Assembly: GCA_020831585.1 (NCBI GenBank)
Contig: JAFIGE010000030.1
Location: 1 to 40,406, forward strand
DNA: 40,406 bases
Direction of reading: 5' to 3'
DNA from: Opitutales bacterium
GTDB taxonomy: Bacteria; Verrucomicrobiota; Verrucomicrobiia; Opitutales; Oceanipulchritudinaceae
Notes under the pieces: generated by a model
What the model was told of the DNA's origin: nothing
Databases searched by the model: none
The model's input: the letters and a program-made list of their open reading frames with translations, nothing else
Position numbers and translations under genes: made by a program
Shown: positions 40,016 to 40,406 of the stretch, in pieces
Layout: each line of letters begins with the position of its first letter
Numbering within the stretch: the first letter of the stretch is position 1

Positions 40016-40406
40016 TTAACCCAGGGGATTCCGCAAATTCCGGAACGAACACAATCCACCGAAGTCGCCCCCCTTCATCGGGCACGCGCCCGTTTCCCGC
40101 TTGCCGAAAGCTCCCTTTAGCCCGGAAAACCAGTCCTCCACAAACGCCCGGCTCCCGATCACCGCCCCCTCCGTCAAATACCGGATCCGGCAGCGCAGCA
40201 ATTGCCCCGTCGACAAACCGCCCCCCGCCGCATCCTCCTTCCAAAAGGCCGCCTTCGACAACACCCGCCCCTTTTCCGAAGCACTCCCATCCGTCGCCTT
40301 CTCAAACATCAAAAGCCGATACAGCCGCCCCGCCGCTTCCCGGCGCGCCTTGGTGTCCGCTCGATCCACGCCCTTTCCCAGTAATTCCGCCCCAAACCCC
40401 ATCCCC
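40016..40406 (-). CDS. REP-associated tyrosine transposase (RAYT), copy 3, C-terminal part
   Basis: The reading frame runs to the window edge, so only about 130 C-terminal residues are seen, and the catalytic HUH and Tyr parts lie outside. The piece LLRCRIRYLTEGAVIGSRAFVEDW matches the same region of RAYT 2 (FCRLRYMTRGAIIGSRAFVEEW) and, less well, RAYT 1. RLYRLLMFEKATDG upstream is also typical of these proteins. The stop is TAA at 40018-40016. It is upstream of the DUF2851 gene on the same strand. Whether the protein is intact cannot be known here. Confidence 0.78.
   Translation of the reverse strand, partial: GMGFGAELLGKGVDRADTKARREAAGRLYRLLMFEKATDGSASEKGRVLSKAAFWKEDAAGGGLSTGQLLRCRIRYLTEGAVIGSRAFVEDWFSGLKGAFGKRETGACPMKGGDFGGLCSFRNLRNPLG

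Overview
The window is a GC-rich bacterial chromosome segment that looks like a member of the Verrucomicrobiota, probably the Opitutales/Puniceicoccales side. The assignment rests on gene content and my memory of the families, not on a search: a large CotH-kinase/lamin-tail secreted protein, a DksA-type regulator with a lysine-rich histone-like N-terminus, a Cys-type sulfatase beside a GH29 alpha-L-fucosidase, DUF2851, and several REP-associated tyrosine transposases (RAYTs). Strong Shine-Dalgarno (SD) sequences are rare. I see no prophage, CRISPR array, rRNA or plasmid genes.

Layout. Positions 1-3142 (minus) hold a large surface/secreted protein whose C-terminus lies outside the window, with heptamer tandem repeats at its start. 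Positions 3336-5984 (minus) are a two-gene operon: a cNMP/CBS/DUF294 protein and a DnaQ-like exonuclease. tRNA-Pro(CGG) and RAYT 1 follow. Positions 7548-13818 hold an aromatic/aspartate aminotransferase, an alpha/beta hydrolase, thiE, araA-araD and mutM. tRNA-Arg(ACG) and a Gfo/Idh/MocA oxidoreductase precede the ileS-dksA-lspA operon (15397-19723). RAYT 2 sits between lspA and tsaD, and tsaD follows an mscS-type channel gene. Positions 23677-26030 are a carboxynorspermidine synthase/decarboxylase pair (polyamine synthesis). Positions 26069-29219 (minus) carry DUF192, a small zinc-ribbon membrane protein, a PIN/TRAM protein and a receiver-histidine kinase. On plus follow an M24 peptidase, a glycosyltransferase, a possible tiny basic protein and a fungal-type cystathionine gamma-synthase with a nine-residue leader peptide. 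The rpsB-tsf operon (minus) converges on it. The last section holds the fucosidase, the sulfatase, folE2, DUF2851 and the C-terminal end of RAYT 3.

How the genes work together. Most are housekeeping: translation (ileS, rpsB, tsf, tsaD, two tRNAs), lipoprotein maturation (lspA), DNA repair (mutM), cofactors (thiE, folE2), polyamines and amino acids. Sugar use is represented by L-arabinose isomerase/epimerase without a kinase nearby, and by a fucosidase/sulfatase pair that both lack signal peptides. The most unusual features are regulatory or degenerative: a Cys-ending leader peptide overlapping the cystathionine synthase start; a terminator for rpsB-tsf built into the coding end of the convergent gene; heptamer repeats able to shift frame in the CotH protein's signal peptide; possible leaderless promoters; and three enzyme or regulator domains with key residues lost (DUF294 nucleotidyltransferase, DksA zinc finger, MutM zinc finger).
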